This document shows, in pieces, positions 1-7,614 of a stretch of 64,000 nt of DNA. Position numbers and translations under genes: made by a program. Position 1 is the stretch's first letter. Each line of letters starts with the position of its first letter. The stretch is from Phreatobacter sp. GTDB lineage: Bacteria; Pseudomonadota; Alphaproteobacteria; Rhizobiales; Phreatobacteraceae. The notes beneath the pieces were generated by a model, which worked only from the letters and a program-made list of their open reading frames with translations, searched no databases and was not told the DNA's origin. Where the stretch lies: positions 1-64,000 of the forward strand of contig NZ_JAEULY010000019.1 in assembly GCF_016793595.1 (NCBI RefSeq). The letters are read 5' to 3'.

Positions 1-140
1 ACCGCGTCGAACGCATGTGGTGCAGGCTCAAGGACTTCCGGCGCGTCGCAACCCGCTACGACAAGCTCGCCCGGAACTACCTCTCGACCGTCCTCATCGC
101 CGCAACAACCGCATACTGGCTCAATTGAGTCCGGACCCTA
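1..140 (+). mobile_element. Right end of an IS5-family insertion sequence, cut by the window edge
   Basis: The first 128 bases encode the last residues of an IS5-type transposase. The bases after its stop codon (129-139) read GTCCGGACCCT, which resembles the short GC-rich terminal repeats of this family. The left end lies outside the window, so the terminal repeat and any target duplication cannot be confirmed. The element seems to end at or within a few bases of the stop codon of the neighbouring marR gene. Confidence 0.5.
3..128 (+). CDS. IS5 family transposase, C-terminal fragment (partial at window start)
   Basis: Reading frame 3 gives 41 residues ending in AYWLN and a TGA stop. The fragment holds the end of the DDE catalytic core: the sequence RVERMWCRLK matches the R(3)E(6)K signature of IS4/IS5-type transposases, with the third catalytic acid at E3 and the lysine at K10, followed by a basic stretch typical of IS5 C-termini. 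The enzyme would move the element by cut-and-paste transposition. Whether the complete gene is intact or frameshifted, as is common in IS5 elements, cannot be judged from this side. Confidence 0.8.
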   Translation, partial: RVERMWCRLKDFRRVATRYDKLARNYLSTVLIAATTAYWLN

Positions 141-650
141 GTCCTCTTCGGTGCCGCCGGGCTCCGGCTCGCCGCTCGGCTGCAGCGCCAGCAGCACCTG
201 TTCGAGCGCGACAGCAAACGCCTCACGCTCGCGGTCCGCGAGCGTGTCGAGCGCCGCGACGATGGTGCTCAGCGGATCCTTCTCCAGAATGGCGCGCCCG
301 GCATCGGACAGTTCGAGCAGTTCGGCACGGCCGCGTCCGGCCGATCCGGCCTTCCGCAGCAGTCCCTTGGCGATCAGCGTCCTGACCGTCCGCGAGACCG
401 GACCGAAGGCCATGCCCTGGAACCGCGCCAGATTGATCGCCGTGCACTGGGCGCGATCGGCCGTCGAGAAATAGCGAAGCGCCGTCCACTGGGCCGGAAA
501 CAGCCCATGGCTGTGCCCCGAGGAATGAAGCGCCCGCGTCGACTGCTCGAACAGCCGGGCCAACGAGTCGGAGCGGATGAACTGTCTCGCCATATCCCAG
601 AACGACCTGCCGAGCGCCTGACGAATCGATCCGGCGCCCGGCGCAGACAA
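138..650 (-). CDS. MarR family transcriptional regulator
   Basis: A 170-residue winged-helix protein. The central part (about residues 50-130) has the MarR layout: a helix pair with PAQWTALRYF, a recognition helix region with FGPVSRTVRTL, and a wing around GRGRAELLELSDAGR that leads to the LSDAG motif found in many MarR members. It probably acts as a dimeric repressor that responds to a small ligand. It is divergent from the secreted-protein gene at 768, and the shared 117-bp gap holds a GCTCA-C-TGAGC palindrome that may be its operator. A start at Met20 (position 593) is possible. Its stop codon abuts the end of the IS element, so the last residues may have been altered by the insertion. Confidence 0.8.
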   Translation of the reverse strand: MSAPGAGSIRQALGRSFWDMARQFIRSDSLARLFEQSTRALHSSGHSHGLFPAQWTALRYFSTADRAQCTAINLARFQGMAFGPVSRTVRTLIAKGLLRKAGSAGRGRAELLELSDAGRAILEKDPLSTIVAALDTLADREREAFAVALEQVLLALQPSGEPEPGGTEED

Positions 651-712
651 TGCGCCGGCCGCGTGTGGGTGTCATCCGCCCGTCAACCAAAGATCATCAT
701 ACATATTGAAAT

Positions 713-723
713 GCTCACTGAGC
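713..723. promoter_or_regulatory. Palindrome GCTCA-C-TGAGC, candidate MarR operator
   Basis: A perfect 5-1-5 palindrome in an AT-rich gap between the divergent marR gene and the small secreted-protein gene. The TATTAT stretch at 724-729 directly after it could be a -10 element for the rightward gene, so a repressor bound here would block it. Inferred from position and symmetry only. Confidence 0.35.
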
Positions 724-767
724 TATTATAACCTTGCCGCGTCCTGGCAAGCTCAAGGAGAAGTGTC

Positions 768-1175
768 ATGCGTCTTTCGATATCCCGCTCCATCGCCCTC
801 GCAGGCCTGCTCGCCCTCGGCGCGACGGCCACGAACACGCCGGCGGTCGCTGCCGGCTGCGGCGGCTATGTCAATGTCTTCGTCTCCGGATGCGCTCCGT
901 GGGACAACAATCCGCGCCGCATGCCCGGCGCGCCCGGCTATCAGGCGCCCCGCCCGACCACGCCGACGATCCAGCGCACCACGACGGTGCTGCCGCCCCA
1001 GACGTCGATGACCCGCCCGGTCATCGCGCAGCAGCCGAACCGCCTCATCACCGACAACGGCGCGGGCCTGCTCAGCCCCGGCAACCGGAACCCCGGCATC
1101 ATCTCCAATGACGGCGGCGGCCTGCGTAACCGTTCCGGCATCCTGTCGGATCAGGGCGGCGGCATGCGCCGCTGA
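768..1175 (+). CDS. Small secreted protein with three C-terminal 15-residue repeats
   Basis: A 135-residue protein of unknown function. The ATG is preceded by AAGGAG at 755-760, seven bases upstream. Residues 1-29 form a Sec signal peptide ending in AVAAG, so the mature protein is exported to the periplasm or outside. Mature features are two cysteines (31 and 42), a Pro/Thr-rich middle (about 52-90) and three imperfect tandem repeats at 91-105, 106-120 and 121-135. Each repeat begins with NR, followed by a hydrophobic I/L step and a D/N-x-G-x-G-L/M step, and the last ends exactly at the C-terminus. I recognise no family. It faces the MarR gene and is probably under its control. Confidence 0.7.
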   Translation: MRLSISRSIALAGLLALGATATNTPAVAAGCGGYVNVFVSGCAPWDNNPRRMPGAPGYQAPRPTTPTIQRTTTVLPPQTSMTRPVIAQQPNRLITDNGAGLLSPGNRNPGIISNDGGGLRNRSGILSDQGGGMRR

Positions 1176-1191
1176 CGGCCGCACCGGAAGT

Positions 1192-1219
1192 GAGGCCGCC
1201 GGGCAACACCGGCGGCCTC
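1192..1219 (+). terminator. Terminator-like hairpin after the secreted-protein gene
   Basis: A perfect 11-bp stem (GAGGCCGCCGG with CCGGCGGCCTC) around a 6-base loop, starting 17 bases after the stop codon. There is no clear T-run after it, so termination strength is uncertain. Confidence 0.5.
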
Positions 1220-1319
1220 GAATTGCCACGCAGGGGCACACCCGACAATTCCCCCTTGCGCGCGTCGTCCGTGCGACTTCTAAAAGAACCAGTGAGCAAT
1301 TAGAAGAGAGGCTAGGCCA

Positions 1320-2618
1320 GTGCATCGTCACGTCGCGTCACGCACCGGAATCGTGTCGAGGGCCGCCATCGTCGCCTGCGGGCTGGTGGCCGCGCCGCTG
1401 TCGGTCCTTGCGGCGGGTACCGGCCTGCCCGCGCCCGCGACGACCGCCGCTTCGGCCTGGTCCATGCTGTTCGACATCGACACGCGCTTCACCAGCTGGT
1501 CCGGGACGCGCGGCACGCCCAATGTCTACGATCTCGGCACGCCCGGCCGGGGCTCGCTGTTCTACATGCCGATGGCGCTCCAGATCGTCGGCAAGCCCAA
1601 TCCCGATCTCAAGCTGGAGCTGATGGCGCGCACGGGCTGGGTCGATGCGCGACAGAATTCCGGCGGCGGCCTCGCCGGCCGCGTCTCTGCCCTCACCGAC
1701 ACGCTCGTGTCGGGAACCATGACCTATCTCGGCATGCCCGGCATCCAGCCCTTCGTCTCGATCAACGCGAATCTGCCGACCGGCGCGGCCAACCTGCGCG
1801 GCACCGGCGCCTTCGCCCGCATGGACCCCGATCTGGTCGAGGTGCCGAATTTCGGCGAAGGCTTCAATCTCGGCGGAACGCTCGGCGCCAACATCCCGGT
1901 CGGCGAGTTCACGCTGCTCACCGCCAGCGTCAGCCATACCTGGCGCGGGCCCTATACGCGCGACCCAGTCACCGGCTTCGGCGACCCGGACAACCGGATG
2001 CAGCCGGGCTCGTCGTCGTCGGCCTCGTTGCAGGTCGCCCACATGCTCGGGGCGCTGCTGATCAAGGCCGGCGCCACCTACATCATCAACACCGCGACCC
2101 GGATCGACGGCACCTATATCAACCGGCCGGGCGAGACGATCGCCCTGACCGCTTCCGCCGGCTACACGTGGAACCCGGACCACAACACCACGCTGTCCGC
2201 CTCGTTCAGCCGCACCAATCCGAACCTCATCTTCGACCCGGCGATTCCGGCGGCGGTGCGCGAGGCCTTCAACTCGAACAGCAATGCGGTGCGCCTGCGT
2301 CTCGACCACAGCTATCGCCTCACCGAGCAATGGATGGTCGGGGCCTTCGTGAGCTGGTTCAACCGCGACGCCAACGCCTATGTCCCGACCTCCGGCGCGT
2401 TCTCGCCCGCCAAGTCCAAATGGGCCGTCGGCGGCTCGGCGCGCTATCAGGTGACGCAGAACGCCGCCCTGACGCTGCGCGCCGAACATTTCTGGGTGCA
2501 TCAGCGCAGCCGCCCCGATGTCGTCGATCCTTTCCTTGGACCCTTCCCGGGCACCGCCATTCCCGCCCTGAGCTACACCGGCTGGACCGTGTCGCTCGGC
2601 GGAACGATCACCTACTGA
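1320..2618 (+). CDS. Outer-membrane beta-barrel protein (porin/transporter-like)
   Basis: A 432-residue protein starting at GTG, with AGAGAGG about eight bases upstream. Residues 1-32 are a signal peptide ending near VLAAG. The rest alternates short amphipathic strands with Gly/Asn/Asp turns, for example TLSASFSRTNPN, VRLRLDHSYRL and AALTLRAEHFWV, and the chain ends in an aromatic residue (GGTITY). This is the usual C-terminal signal for outer-membrane barrel assembly. It resembles the broad MetA/transporter-like barrel group, but no substrate can be assigned. A small secreted protein follows after 13 bases and is probably co-transcribed. Confidence 0.7.
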   Translation: MHRHVASRTGIVSRAAIVACGLVAAPLSVLAAGTGLPAPATTAASAWSMLFDIDTRFTSWSGTRGTPNVYDLGTPGRGSLFYMPMALQIVGKPNPDLKLELMARTGWVDARQNSGGGLAGRVSALTDTLVSGTMTYLGMPGIQPFVSINANLPTGAANLRGTGAFARMDPDLVEVPNFGEGFNLGGTLGANIPVGEFTLLTASVSHTWRGPYTRDPVTGFGDPDNRMQPGSSSSASLQVAHMLGALLIKAGATYIINTATRIDGTYINRPGETIALTASAGYTWNPDHNTTLSASFSRTNPNLIFDPAIPAAVREAFNSNSNAVRLRLDHSYRLTEQWMVGAFVSWFNRDANAYVPTSGAFSPAKSKWAVGGSARYQVTQNAALTLRAEHFWVHQRSRPDVVDPFLGPFPGTAIPALSYTGWTVSLGGTITY

Positions 2619-2631
2619 ACGGGGAAATGCC

Positions 2632-2910
2632 ATGAAGTCCCGCGCCGCCACGGTCCTTTCCGCCGCCGTCCTCGCCCTCGTCCTCTCATCCTCCGCCGAG
2701 GCCCAGACGGTCTGCGCGGAAGGGCGCACGCGCGAGGGCAAATGCGTCAGCGCCGCGCTCGCCTCCGCCGCCCGGATCGCCGCGATCGTCTACGGCCAGA
2801 CGCGCCTGTCCTTCTCGATGCTGCCGATCCTGCCAAGCCAGGATCATGCGCTCACCGACCCGACGATGCGCCGGCATGTCGGTCGCGAGGTCAGCGCCAT
2901 CCATCCGTGA
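2632..2910 (+). CDS. Small secreted hypothetical protein
   Basis: A 92-residue protein with a clear signal peptide (residues 1-24, ending SSAEA). The mature part has two cysteines in the spacing VCAEGRTREGKC, which could form one disulfide, then a hydrophobic stretch (ALASAARIAAIV) and a charged tail. It begins 13 bases after the barrel gene with a GGGGAAAT ribosome site, so the two are likely one operon and the product may work with the barrel in the periplasm. Family not recognised. Confidence 0.6.
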   Translation: MKSRAATVLSAAVLALVLSSSAEAQTVCAEGRTREGKCVSAALASAARIAAIVYGQTRLSFSMLPILPSQDHALTDPTMRRHVGREVSAIHP

Positions 2911-3009
2911 CCGCATCAGGGGGAAGCACCGCAGACGTTGTCTCGCTCCGCCGGGCGTTGTATCCATCGGTACTTAACGCAGCCGCCACGCGGCACGAGG
3001 AACAGACCG

Positions 3010-3216
3010 ATGAAGATCAGCGCGCGCAACCAGCTCAAGGGCAAGGTCGTTGAGATCACCAAGGGCGCCACCACCGCCCATGTGAAGCTCGACATCGGCG
3101 GCGCCATCGTCACCTCCGCCATCACCAATGCGGCGGTGGACGAGCTGAAGCTTGCCGTCGGGCAGACCGCCTATGCGGTGGTCAAGGCGTCCGACGTGAT
3201 GGTCGCCGTCGACTGA
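3010..3216 (+). CDS. mop: Molbindin, molybdate/tungstate-binding Mop protein
   Basis: A 68-residue protein that is a single Mop (TOBE-type) domain. It begins [13 protein letters not shown], the usual N-terminus of molbindins, and carries the [17 protein letters not shown] strand region and the [18 protein letters not shown] stretch that binds oxyanion between subunits in known hexameric molbindins. It is cytoplasmic and buffers molybdate or tungstate. The ATG with GAGG upstream was chosen over longer starts because it gives the family's exact length. Five bases separate it from trmO. The siderophore/B12-type importer just downstream and two molybdoenzymes elsewhere in the window fit a molybdenum role. 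Confidence 0.9.
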   Translation: MKISARNQLKGKVVEITKGATTAHVKLDIGGAIVTSAITNAAVDELKLAVGQTAYAVVKASDVMVAVD

Positions 3217-3221
3217 CGGCC

Positions 3222-3713
3222 ATGGTGCGCGAGAACGAGATCAGGGCCGGCGAGGTCGCCGTCGACATGCCGCCGGCCAACGATGCCGGCCTCATCTTCA
3301 TCGGCACCATCCGCACGCCCTGGACGTCGCGGCTGGAATGCCCGCGACGGGGGCGCGAGGACGGCCCCGTCTGCCGCATCGAATTGTTCGAGCCATGGAG
3401 CCAGGGGCTGCAGGGCATCGCCGCCTACGAGCGTCTCGAAGTGCTCTACTGGCTCGACCGGTCGCGCCGCGACCTCGTCCGCCAGAGCCCGAAGAATGAC
3501 GGCTCGGCCCATGGCGTGTTCTCGCTGCGCTCGCCGGTGCGCCCCAACCCCATCGGCACGTCGCTGGTGCGGCTCATCCGCGTCGAGGGGCCAGTCGTCG
3601 AAGTCGCGGGCCTCGACTGCCTCGACGGCACGCCGCTCATCGACCTGAAGCCGGACCGGAGCCTGTTCAATCCGCTCGCCCCGCCGCAGAAGGGCGATTT
3701 CGAGACGGCCTGA
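3222..3713 (+). CDS. trmO: TrmO-type tRNA methyltransferase (TsaA/YaeB family)
   Basis: A 163-residue protein of the TrmO family, which methylates N6-threonylcarbamoyladenosine at position 37 of some tRNAs using S-adenosylmethionine. Hallmarks are the N-terminal [10 protein letters not shown] segment, the aromatic [13 protein letters not shown] strand, the [15 protein letters not shown] block (RPNPIG at 107-112) and the C-terminal DLKPD motif. It is shorter than E. coli TrmO (about 235 residues) because it lacks the C-terminal domain, as do many bacterial relatives. It directly follows mop; the neighbourhood suggests that some members of this fold serve other roles, so the tRNA function is a family inference. 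Confidence 0.75.
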   Translation: MVRENEIRAGEVAVDMPPANDAGLIFIGTIRTPWTSRLECPRRGREDGPVCRIELFEPWSQGLQGIAAYERLEVLYWLDRSRRDLVRQSPKNDGSAHGVFSLRSPVRPNPIGTSLVRLIRVEGPVVEVAGLDCLDGTPLIDLKPDRSLFNPLAPPQKGDFETA

Positions 3714-3722
3714 GGCCAACAG

Positions 3723-3735
3723 GCCCTTTCAGGGC
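3723..3735 (+). terminator. Short hairpin after trmO
   Basis: A 5-bp stem GCCCT/AGGGC with a 3-base loop, ten bases after the trmO stop codon. It is weak and has no T-run, so it may only mark partial termination before the ABC importer genes. Confidence 0.25.
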
Positions 3736-3798
3736 GCCGGGGCGGCGTGCCAGTCTCCCCGGCACCATCGCGCAGACGGGAAACAGGGCGCCGCCATC

Positions 3799-4833
3799 AT
3801 GCCCGCCATCGACCGCCGACTGATGATTGCAGGCACCGGCGCCGCACTGGCGGCCCCTGCCCTTGCCCGCACGCCCTTCGTCGTCGATGGCGCCGGCCGG
3901 CATGTGACGATTCCTGCCAGCGTCGAGCGCGTCTTCCCCGCAGGTCCGCCAGCCGCGATCCTGCTTTACACGCTGGCGCCCGACCTGCTTATCGGCTGGC
4001 CCCGCGCCAACCGGCCCGAGGAGCGCGAGTTCCTGCTGCCCGAAATCGGCGCCCGGCCGGAGGTCGGCCGCATCACCGGGCGCGGCAACACCGCCAATCT
4101 CGAACTGGTTCTGGCGCTGAAACCGGACCTCATTCTCGACGCCGGTTCCGTCCGCCGCACTTTCGCGGAACTGGCTGACCGCGTGCAGGAACAGACCCGC
4201 ATCCCCTACGCGCTGCTCGATGGCAGCTTCCACGCGACCGCCGGCACTTATCGCACGCTCGGCCAGCTCACCGGTCGCGAGCGCCGCGCCGCCCAGCTCG
4301 CGAGCTGGTGCGACGACACGATGGGCTCGCTCGTCGCGCGCATCGAGAAGGTCCATCCGGACAGCCGCCCGCGGGTCTATTACGCCCGCGGCCCGCGCGG
4401 CCTGGAGACGGGCCTTGCCGGCTCCATCAATGTCGAGACGGTCGAGTTTCTCGGCGCGGTCAATGTCGCGCGCGGCGCGGCCGGCTCGGGCCTCGCCAAT
4501 GTCTCGCTCGAACAGGTGCTGGCCTGGAACCCGGAGGTGATCGTCACCATCGACCAGACCTTCGCGGCCAATGTCCGCGCGGATCCGGCCTGGGCCGGCG
4601 TCAGGGCCGTGCGCGAGGGTCGGGTTCATCTCTCACCGAAACTGCCTTTCGGCTGGGTCGATTTCCCGCCCTCGGTGAACCGCATGGCCGGCCTCTGGTG
4701 GCTCGCCAAGCTGCTCTACCCCGCGCTGTTCCCGGAGGACATCCGCGCCCTGACCCGCGACTTCTACGCGCTGTTCTATCAGGTCACGCCGAGCGAGGCG
4801 CAGCTCGACCGCGTGCTGGAAGGGCGCGGCTGA
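3799..4833 (+). CDS. ABC importer substrate-binding protein, BtuF/FecB/MolA type
   Basis: A 344-residue periplasmic binding protein of cluster A-II (the class that binds B12, ferric siderophores or, in MolA, molybdate and tungstate). A twin-arginine-like signal (DRRLMIAG, Ala-rich core, cleavage near ALA-R) opens the protein. The two lobes are joined by the long central helix typical of this class. Family blocks include NLELVLALKPDLILDAGS, VYYARGPRGLETG and GWVDFPPSVNRMAGLWWL. The permease follows after two bases and the ATPase overlaps it. The mop gene upstream makes molybdate or tungstate the most attractive substrate, but an iron chelate is equally allowed by sequence alone. Confidence 0.8.
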   Translation: MPAIDRRLMIAGTGAALAAPALARTPFVVDGAGRHVTIPASVERVFPAGPPAAILLYTLAPDLLIGWPRANRPEEREFLLPEIGARPEVGRITGRGNTANLELVLALKPDLILDAGSVRRTFAELADRVQEQTRIPYALLDGSFHATAGTYRTLGQLTGRERRAAQLASWCDDTMGSLVARIEKVHPDSRPRVYYARGPRGLETGLAGSINVETVEFLGAVNVARGAAGSGLANVSLEQVLAWNPEVIVTIDQTFAANVRADPAWAGVRAVREGRVHLSPKLPFGWVDFPPSVNRMAGLWWLAKLLYPALFPEDIRALTRDFYALFYQVTPSEAQLDRVLEGRG

Positions 4834-4835
4834 TC

Positions 4836-5849
4836 ATGCGGGCCCGCACCCTCGGCGGCAGCACCATCGCCTTCGCCGTGCTGGTGACCGGCGTCGCCGT
4901 CGCTTTCGCCGTCGGCCGGTTTCCGGTGACCCTGCCCGATCTCGCAACAGCCCTCTGGTCCCGCGTGACCGGAACTCCTTCCGGCCTGTCTCCTTCCGTG
5001 GAAGCCGTGGTCTTCTCGATTCGCGGCCCGCGCGTCGTGGCAGCGCTCGCCTGCGGCGCGGCGCTGGCCATTGCCGGCGCGGCCTTTCAGGGCCTGTTCC
5101 GCAACCCGCTGGTCTCGCCTGATATCCTCGGCGCCTCGTCCGGGGCGGCGCTCGGCGCGGTGCTCGGCATTTTCCTGTCCTTCGGCATTTTCGGCATTCA
5201 GGCCGCAGCCTTCGCCGGAGGGCTTCTCGCGGTCGCGGCGGTCTATGCCGTCGGCTCGACCATTCGATCGGGTGACCCGATCCTGACGCTGGTGCTGACC
5301 GGCGTCGTCGTCGGCGCTCTGCTCGGCGCCGGCGTCGGGCTGATCAAGGTTCTGGCAGACCCCTACAACCAGTTGCCGGCCATGACCTTCTGGCTGCTCG
5401 GCAGCCTGTCGGCGGCCAATGCGCGCGACCTCGTGCCGCTGATCACGCCGGTCATCCTCGGCGCGGCGGTGCTGATGGCGCTGCGCTGGCGGATGAACGC
5501 CCTCTCGCTCCCCGAGGAAGAGGCGCGCGCCCTCGGCCTGCCGACCGGGCCGCTGCGCCTCGCCATCGTCGCGGCGGCGACGCTGGTGACCGCGGCGAGC
5601 GTCGCCGCCGCCGGCATTATCGGCTGGGTCGGCCTCGTCGTGCCGCATCTCGCGCGCTTTCTCGTCGGGCCGGATTTCGGCCGCCTGATCCCCGCCAGCG
5701 CCATGCTTGGCGGCGGCTATCTCCTGCTGATCGACACGCTCGCCCGCACCGTCGGGCCGGTGGAAGTGCCCCTCGGCATTCTCACCGCCGTCATCGGCAC
5801 GCCCTTCTTCATCTGGCTGCTCGCCACCGCGCGCGGAGGCTGGTCGTGA
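4836..5849 (+). CDS. ABC importer permease, FecCD/BtuC family
   Basis: A 337-residue inner-membrane protein with about ten transmembrane helices. It shows the BtuC/FecD signatures RGPRVVAALACGAALAIAG near the N-terminus, FQGLFRNPLVSPDILG (the conserved NPL-P-D-LG loop), FWLLGSL and the cytoplasmic coupling region GWVGLVVPHLAR. It forms a homodimer that passes substrate delivered by the preceding binding protein. The ATG lies two bases after the previous stop, and the gene's TGA overlaps the GTG start of the ATPase, so all three are translated together. Confidence 0.9.
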   Translation: MRARTLGGSTIAFAVLVTGVAVAFAVGRFPVTLPDLATALWSRVTGTPSGLSPSVEAVVFSIRGPRVVAALACGAALAIAGAAFQGLFRNPLVSPDILGASSGAALGAVLGIFLSFGIFGIQAAAFAGGLLAVAAVYAVGSTIRSGDPILTLVLTGVVVGALLGAGVGLIKVLADPYNQLPAMTFWLLGSLSAANARDLVPLITPVILGAAVLMALRWRMNALSLPEEEARALGLPTGPLRLAIVAAATLVTAASVAAAGIIGWVGLVVPHLARFLVGPDFGRLIPASAMLGGGYLLLIDTLARTVGPVEVPLGILTAVIGTPFFIWLLATARGGWS

Positions 5850-6610
5850 ACCTTGCCGCCGAAAGCCTCGCCTTCGGCTATCCCCGCCACCCGGTCGGCC
5901 GCGACGTCTCGCTTGCCGTCAGGTCGGGGGAGGTCCTCGCCCTGCTCGGCCCCAATGGCGGCGGCAAGACCACCCTCCTGAAGACCCTGCTCGGCCTGAT
6001 CCCGCCGCAGGGCGGCGCGGTGACGCTCGACGGGCGGCCGCTCGCCGCCCTGACCATCCCTGAACGGGCGCGGCTGATCGGCTACGTGCCGCAGGCCCAT
6101 GGCGGCACCTTCGCCTTCACCGCCTTCGAGGTCGTGCTGATGGGCCGCACGGCCCATGGCGGACTGTTCGCGCGGCCGACCGCCCGCGACCGCGAGATCG
6201 CCCTCGCCATGCTCAGCCGGCTCGGCATCGCCCATCTCGCCGAGCGCCCCACCACCATGATTTCCGGCGGCGAGCGGCAGCTGGTGCTCGTCGCGCGCGC
6301 GCTCGCGCAGGAGCCGCGCTTCGTCGTCCTCGACGAGCCGACCGCCAGCCTCGATTTCGGCAATCAGGGCAAGGTGATGCGCCAGGTGCGCCACCTCGCC
6401 GCCGATGGCCTCGGCGTGCTGTTCACCACCCATGATCCCAATCAGGCACTCAGCCATGCCGACCGGGTGGCGCTGCTGCGCGGCGGCGGCGTGATCGCAT
6501 GCGGGCCCGCGCGCGAGGTGCTCACCGCCGCCCGCCTCGCCGCGCTCTACGATGCTCCCGTGGAAACTGTCGTGGAGACTGGCGGGCGCACGGCCTTCCT
6601 GCCCGGCTGA
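5846..6610 (+). CDS. ABC importer ATPase, FecE/BtuD family
   Basis: A 254-residue nucleotide-binding subunit. Visible motifs are Walker A GPNGGGKTT (35-43), Q-loop VPQ (81-83), signature ISGGERQ (139-145), Walker B FVVLDEP (159-165) and switch His196 in TTHD. It powers uptake through the FecCD-type permease. The GTG start overlaps the permease stop by four bases. It is the last gene of the binding protein-permease-ATPase operon; no siderophore receptor or TonB gene is present nearby, which slightly weakens an iron-siderophore role. Confidence 0.9.
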   Translation: MNLAAESLAFGYPRHPVGRDVSLAVRSGEVLALLGPNGGGKTTLLKTLLGLIPPQGGAVTLDGRPLAALTIPERARLIGYVPQAHGGTFAFTAFEVVLMGRTAHGGLFARPTARDREIALAMLSRLGIAHLAERPTTMISGGERQLVLVARALAQEPRFVVLDEPTASLDFGNQGKVMRQVRHLAADGLGVLFTTHDPNQALSHADRVALLRGGGVIACGPAREVLTAARLAALYDAPVETVVETGGRTAFLPG

Positions 6611-6680
6611 CCCGCCGGCCGTTTGCGAGCTCCGCCATTGCGGACCATCCACCGGCCGGAACGAAGGCCCGCGCGCGGTG

Positions 6681-6708
6681 TTGCAATATCCCGGACCTGC
6701 GGCTACAA
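6681..6708 (+). promoter_or_regulatory. Sigma70-like promoter of tRNA-Thr
   Basis: TTGCAA at 6681-6686 and CTACAA at 6703-6708 are separated by 16 bases, and the tRNA begins 13 bases after the -10 element. Spacing and sequence fit a housekeeping promoter. Confidence 0.5.
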
Positions 6709-6721
6709 GGCGCCCGCATTG

Positions 6722-6797
6722 GCCGCGGTAGCTCAGCTGGTAGAGCACGTCATTCGTAATGATGGGGTCGGGGGTTCGAATCCCTTCCGCGGCACCA
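6722..6797 (+). tRNA. tRNA-Thr (anticodon CGT)
   Basis: A complete cloverleaf of 76 bases including an encoded CCA. The acceptor stem GCCGCGG (6722-6728) pairs with CCGCGGC (6787-6793); discriminator base A; the D arm contains AGCTGGTAGA; the anticodon stem CGTCA/TGATG encloses loop TTCGTAA with anticodon CGT at 6755-6757; and the T arm has GGTTCGAATCC. It reads ACG codons. Confidence 0.97.
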
Positions 6798-7077
6798 TTC
6801 CTCCCGAACATTCGCTGACCTGACCCGCGCTGGTGGACGCTTGTCGGTCCGCCCCGGGCGGCCGATTCCGGCGCGCGGACGATCGCGGCCACCCACGGCG
6901 CTATTCCGGCATGCAGCCGGTGAGGTTGGCTCGCATCGGCGCCGGAGCCATGATCGGTGGTGCGGTCGCTCCCGGAATCCGGAGCACGGCCCGCGGAAGG
7001 ATGTTCGCCCTTGCGTCTGGGGGCGAACGTGTCGAAATGGTCGTCATCGTGGCCTGCCAGCGCGATAGGTGTTGTGG

Positions 7078-7614
7078 ATGCCGGGGACGAGGGACCTGCG
7101 CGCAAGGATCGAGGCCGCGCTCCGGCAAGACTGGCAGCGGCTGTTCTCCTATGCTCATCGGCTCACCCGCGACCGGGACGAAGCTGCGGATCTGCTCCAG
7201 TCCTGCGCGGTCAAGGCGCTGGCGGCGCCGCGCGGCCCCGACAGCGAGGCAAGCCTGCGCGCCTGGCTCTACACCATTCTCCGCAATGCCTGGGTGGATC
7301 AGCTGCGGCAGCGCCCGCCGTCAGGCGATGACGCCGCGCTCGGACCGGCCGGCGCCGAACTCTGGAGCTTCGACGACCGGCTGATCGCGGACCTGACGGT
7401 GCGCCGGGCGCTGGAACGCATCGACGGCCAGCATCGCGAGGTCATCGAACTGGTCGATCTCGCTGGCTTTCGCTATGCAGAAGCCGCGCAGATTCTTGCC
7501 GTGCCGACCGGCACGGTGATGAGCCGCCTGAGCCGGGCGAGGCTTGCATTGCTCGAAGCCATCGAGGGTCAGAACATCCGTCCGATTCATTCGGGGCGCC
7601 GGCATGTCGCGTGA
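7078..7614 (+). CDS. ECF RNA polymerase sigma factor
   Basis: A 178-residue ECF-type sigma factor. Region 2 (about residues 12-80) includes LFSYAHRLTRDRDEAADLLQ and LRAWLYTILRNAWVDQLRQR; region 4 (about 115-170) includes QHREVIELVDLAGFRYAEAA and the helix-turn-helix AVPTGTVMSRLSRAR. The ATG at 7078 has AGGT seven bases upstream and was chosen over the GTG at 7069. The anti-sigma gene overlaps its 3' end by 11 bases, and sulfite dehydrogenase genes follow. In Sinorhizobium meliloti a similar pair (RpoE1/RpoE4 with RsiA1/RsiA2) answers to sulfite and controls the sulfite dehydrogenase gene sorT, so this factor probably senses the same stress. Confidence 0.9.
   Translation: MPGTRDLRARIEAALRQDWQRLFSYAHRLTRDRDEAADLLQSCAVKALAAPRGPDSEASLRAWLYTILRNAWVDQLRQRPPSGDDAALGPAGAELWSFDDRLIADLTVRRALERIDGQHREVIELVDLAGFRYAEAAQILAVPTGTVMSRLSRARLALLEAIEGQNIRPIHSGRRHVA

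Noticed and set aside
3799-6610. B12 or TPP riboswitch in front of the importer operon
   Set aside because: The 85-base gap before the binding-protein gene is too short and shows no conserved riboswitch core.
6722-6797. tRNA-Thr as integration site of a genomic island
   Set aside because: No direct repeat of the tRNA 3' end was seen downstream and no integrase gene follows.
6950-7070. Autoregulatory ECF promoter before the sigma gene
   Set aside because: GGAAT at 6974 has no CGTC at 16-17 bases, and the GGAAG/CGTCT pair further on is spaced too short.
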